Assembly (NCBI GenBank): GCA_020796225.1
Contig: CM036756.1
Location: forward strand, 48,960,363-49,024,362
Source of the DNA: Arion vulgaris
Lineage: Eukaryota > Mollusca > Gastropoda > Stylommatophora > Arionidae
Direction: 5' to 3'
DNA: 64,000 bases
Shown piece after piece: positions 62,195 through 64,000 of the stretch. The notes beneath the pieces are model-generated. The model had not been told where the DNA came from, made no database searches, and saw only the letters and a program-made list of their open reading frames with translations. Each line of letters begins with the position of its first letter. Positions within the stretch are counted from its first letter, which is position 1. A program made the translations under genes and the position numbers.

Positions 62195-63545
62195 TTCCTT
62201 GATTATCCCAATACCTAAAAAAGGAGACACCAAATTATATACCAACTATAGAACAGTGGCATTGATTAGCCACGCAAGTAAAAACTTAATAAAAATTATT
62301 ATGGAAAGACTATAGAAAAATGAAAGAAAATATCAACATATCACAAGCTGGGTTTAGATGGAACAGAGGTACACGTGATCATATATTTAACATGAGAAGA
62401 ATTACAGAAAAATCTAGAGAGTATAATGTAGATCTATACTCATGCTTTATTGACTACTCAAAGGCATTTGATTGTGTAGAGCATCAGGAATTGTGGAAGA
62501 TTATGGGAGAAATGGGATTTCTATTACATTTAATACAGATCATAAGAGAACTTTATAGTGATCAAATGGCGGCTGTAAGAACATGCGATGATACATCAGA
62601 TTGGTTTGACATAAGGCAGGGAGTCAGACCAGGCTGCATTTTGTCGCCTTGTCTGTTTAACATATATGCAGAAAACATCATAAGGAATAATACAGAAGAT
62701 AGCGGAAAAGAACAATACGATCCTTTCGGAGGAAGAGAAATACATGAACTACGATACGCTGATTGTACAGTGTTACTGTCAACATCACAAAAAGGGATTG
62801 AGAAATTATTAGGAGAAGTGAAAGATAAAAGCGAAAAACAAAATATATATCTCAATGTAGCAAAAACAAAAATAATGACAACAGATAAAACGAACATGAC
62901 AAAAATATTTTTATCAACGGAGAGAAAGTAGAAAATGTGAACAGTTTTGAATATCTTGGTTCACTGCTAACAACAGATGGAAATGGGAATGGGAAATGGA
63001 AATTAAAGAAGAACAAACATGGCTTTACAAATAATTAAACAACTCAAAACAGTATGGAACGGAACTGATAAGAAAACAAAGATCAGAATACTAAGAGCAT
63101 GTATATTCCCAGTGGCAACGTATGGGTGTGAAGCATGTACATTTAATAAAGCAGTGAAAAAACATATGTGCTTTTGAATATAAGTGTTATAGAAGAGTCC
63201 TTCGTATATCTTGGACAGAGAAGAGAACAAATAGATCTATCCAGAAAGAACTCAAAATCCAAGAAAACTGGCTGATGCTACAAATACAAAAGAAAAAATT
63301 GAGATATTTTGGACATATAAAAAGAAATGAAGGGCTAGAGAGGAGGCATGGAAGGAGGCATACCGGCAAAGAGAAGAAGAGGAAGACCACGGAGAAGATG
63401 GATTCAGGATGTAACTAATGGTCTGAACATGAAGTCTGCAGAGGCAGGACATCTGACCTATGAGAGAGAAAAGTTCCGGAGGACTGTTGGGGTGGCAAAG
63501 TTCTGTTCAGGACAAGCTATTTGATGATGATGATGATGATGAAAA
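62195..63545 (+). mobile_element. RTE-type LINE, family A, best RT copy (copy 7)
   Basis: From a broken PIPKKGDT-like start it enters a 203-codon frame (62320-62931): QAGFRWNRGTRDHIFNMRR, SCFIDYSKAFDCVEHQELW (catalytic Asp), RQGVRPGCILSPCLFNIYAE, ELRYADCTVLLSTSQKG (catalytic loop YADC instead of YADD), KTKIMTTDKTNM. It continues in other frames through TYGCEACTFNKAV, CYRRVLRISWTEK and FGHIKRNEGLE to a (GAT)n tail at 63522-63542. The D-to-C change in the loop would abolish activity. Confidence 0.92.
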
Positions 63546-63594
63546 CTAATTTGCCTGTAGAAATATATTTTGCGATACACGGTTTAAGATTACA

Positions 63595-63735
63595 TTAAGA
63601 ATTCACAGATACTTGCGTGACTTGCTGATAGCTATAAGATGACATTAAGAATTCACAGATGGCGTCACTTGCTGATAGCTATAAGATTACATTAAGAATT
63701 CACAGATACTTGCGTGACTTGCTGATAGCTATTCT
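63595..63735. repeat. Three direct repeats of about 47 bp
   Basis: attaagaattcacagat followed by (acttgc)gtgacttgctgatagctat(a)agat occurs three times; the middle unit has a changed join. Confidence 0.8.
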
Positions 63736-63934
63736 TTCTCATGATATTTTCTAAGTACAATAGAACACGAGAATATTTGATAAGTTAGAAATACAAGAGA
63801 AAGTCTAAAGGCACCCAGAGAGTAACAAAGTAACAAAACAGAAGGTATAGACACATATTTTAAAACTTTTTCTAAACATGTAACAAGATGAAAGATTTAA
63901 ATCGGAGCAATATTCAAGAATAAGTGACTTGCCG

Positions 63935-64000
63935 CCTTACTCATGTACCTTACGTGCCACATTACTCATGTACCTTACGTGCCACATTACTCATGTACCT
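63935..64000. repeat. 25-bp tandem repeat running off the window
   Basis: actcatgtaccttacgtgcc plus acatt, at least two and a half units, cut by the window end. Confidence 0.9.

Noticed and set aside
62562..62897. 111-codon minus-strand frame
   Set aside because: Antisense shadow of the family A RT (copy 7).

Overview
The window reads as intergenic and intronic DNA of a repeat-rich, AT-rich metazoan genome. It has no operons or prokaryote-like genes. Nearly every long open frame is a decayed piece of a mobile element or a shadow of a tandem repeat. The mixture of many RTE-type LINEs, RNase H-bearing LINEs, Penelope-like elements, hAT and mariner transposons, tRNA-derived SINEs and very long minisatellites, plus one exon of a GnRH/corazonin-type receptor, suggests a mollusc, most likely a cephalopod such as an octopus. 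That assignment is inference; no marker in the window proves it.

The only convincing host-gene sequence is one 159-bp exon at 50444-50602 on the minus strand. It has canonical splice sites and encodes the end of TM3, the DRC motif and TM4 of a rhodopsin-like GPCR. The rest of that gene lies outside the window or is not visible, so much of the surrounding DNA may be its introns.

Layout. 0-4.7 kb: RTE 3' ends, an RNase H LINE fragment and a SINE-like repeat. 4.77-7.86 kb: a hAT element with a TTF-type zinc finger and perfect 8-bp TSD, carrying a nested full-length mariner. 7.9-10.7 kb: two inverted-repeat Penelope insertions, one of them inside an RTE LINE. 10.9-17.1 kb: a long I-group-like LINE (minus strand) with endonuclease, RT and RNase H, split by a TTAA-flanked foldback element. 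17-26.8 kb: a second, head-to-head 5' copy of that LINE, SINEs and further LINE pieces. 26.8-33.8 kb: three RTE copies and a 44-bp minisatellite. 34-38 kb: mostly minisatellites. 39.6-44.2 kb: a large palindrome made of two opposed hAT copies, with a Penelope insertion in the right arm. 45.6-50.3 kb: LINE endonuclease, an RNase H LINE, a second TTAA foldback and a 165-bp hAT MITE. 50.4 kb: the receptor exon. 50.9-60.3 kb: five long minisatellites, LINE fragments and a SINE-like repeat inserted inside a satellite. 60.4-64 kb: a SINE fragment, RTE fragments and a nearly intact RTE RT.

The useful information is stratigraphic. Target-site duplications and interruptions give a relative order of insertion: mariner into hAT; Penelope into RTE (twice) and into the hAT palindrome; LINE 3' end into Penelope; TTAA foldback into the I-like LINE; SINE-like repeat into a 37-bp satellite. 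No clearly novel multi-gene system is present. The most unusual items are the repeated inverted-arm architecture of the Penelope insertions, the TTAA foldback family and the 4.3-kb hAT palindrome.
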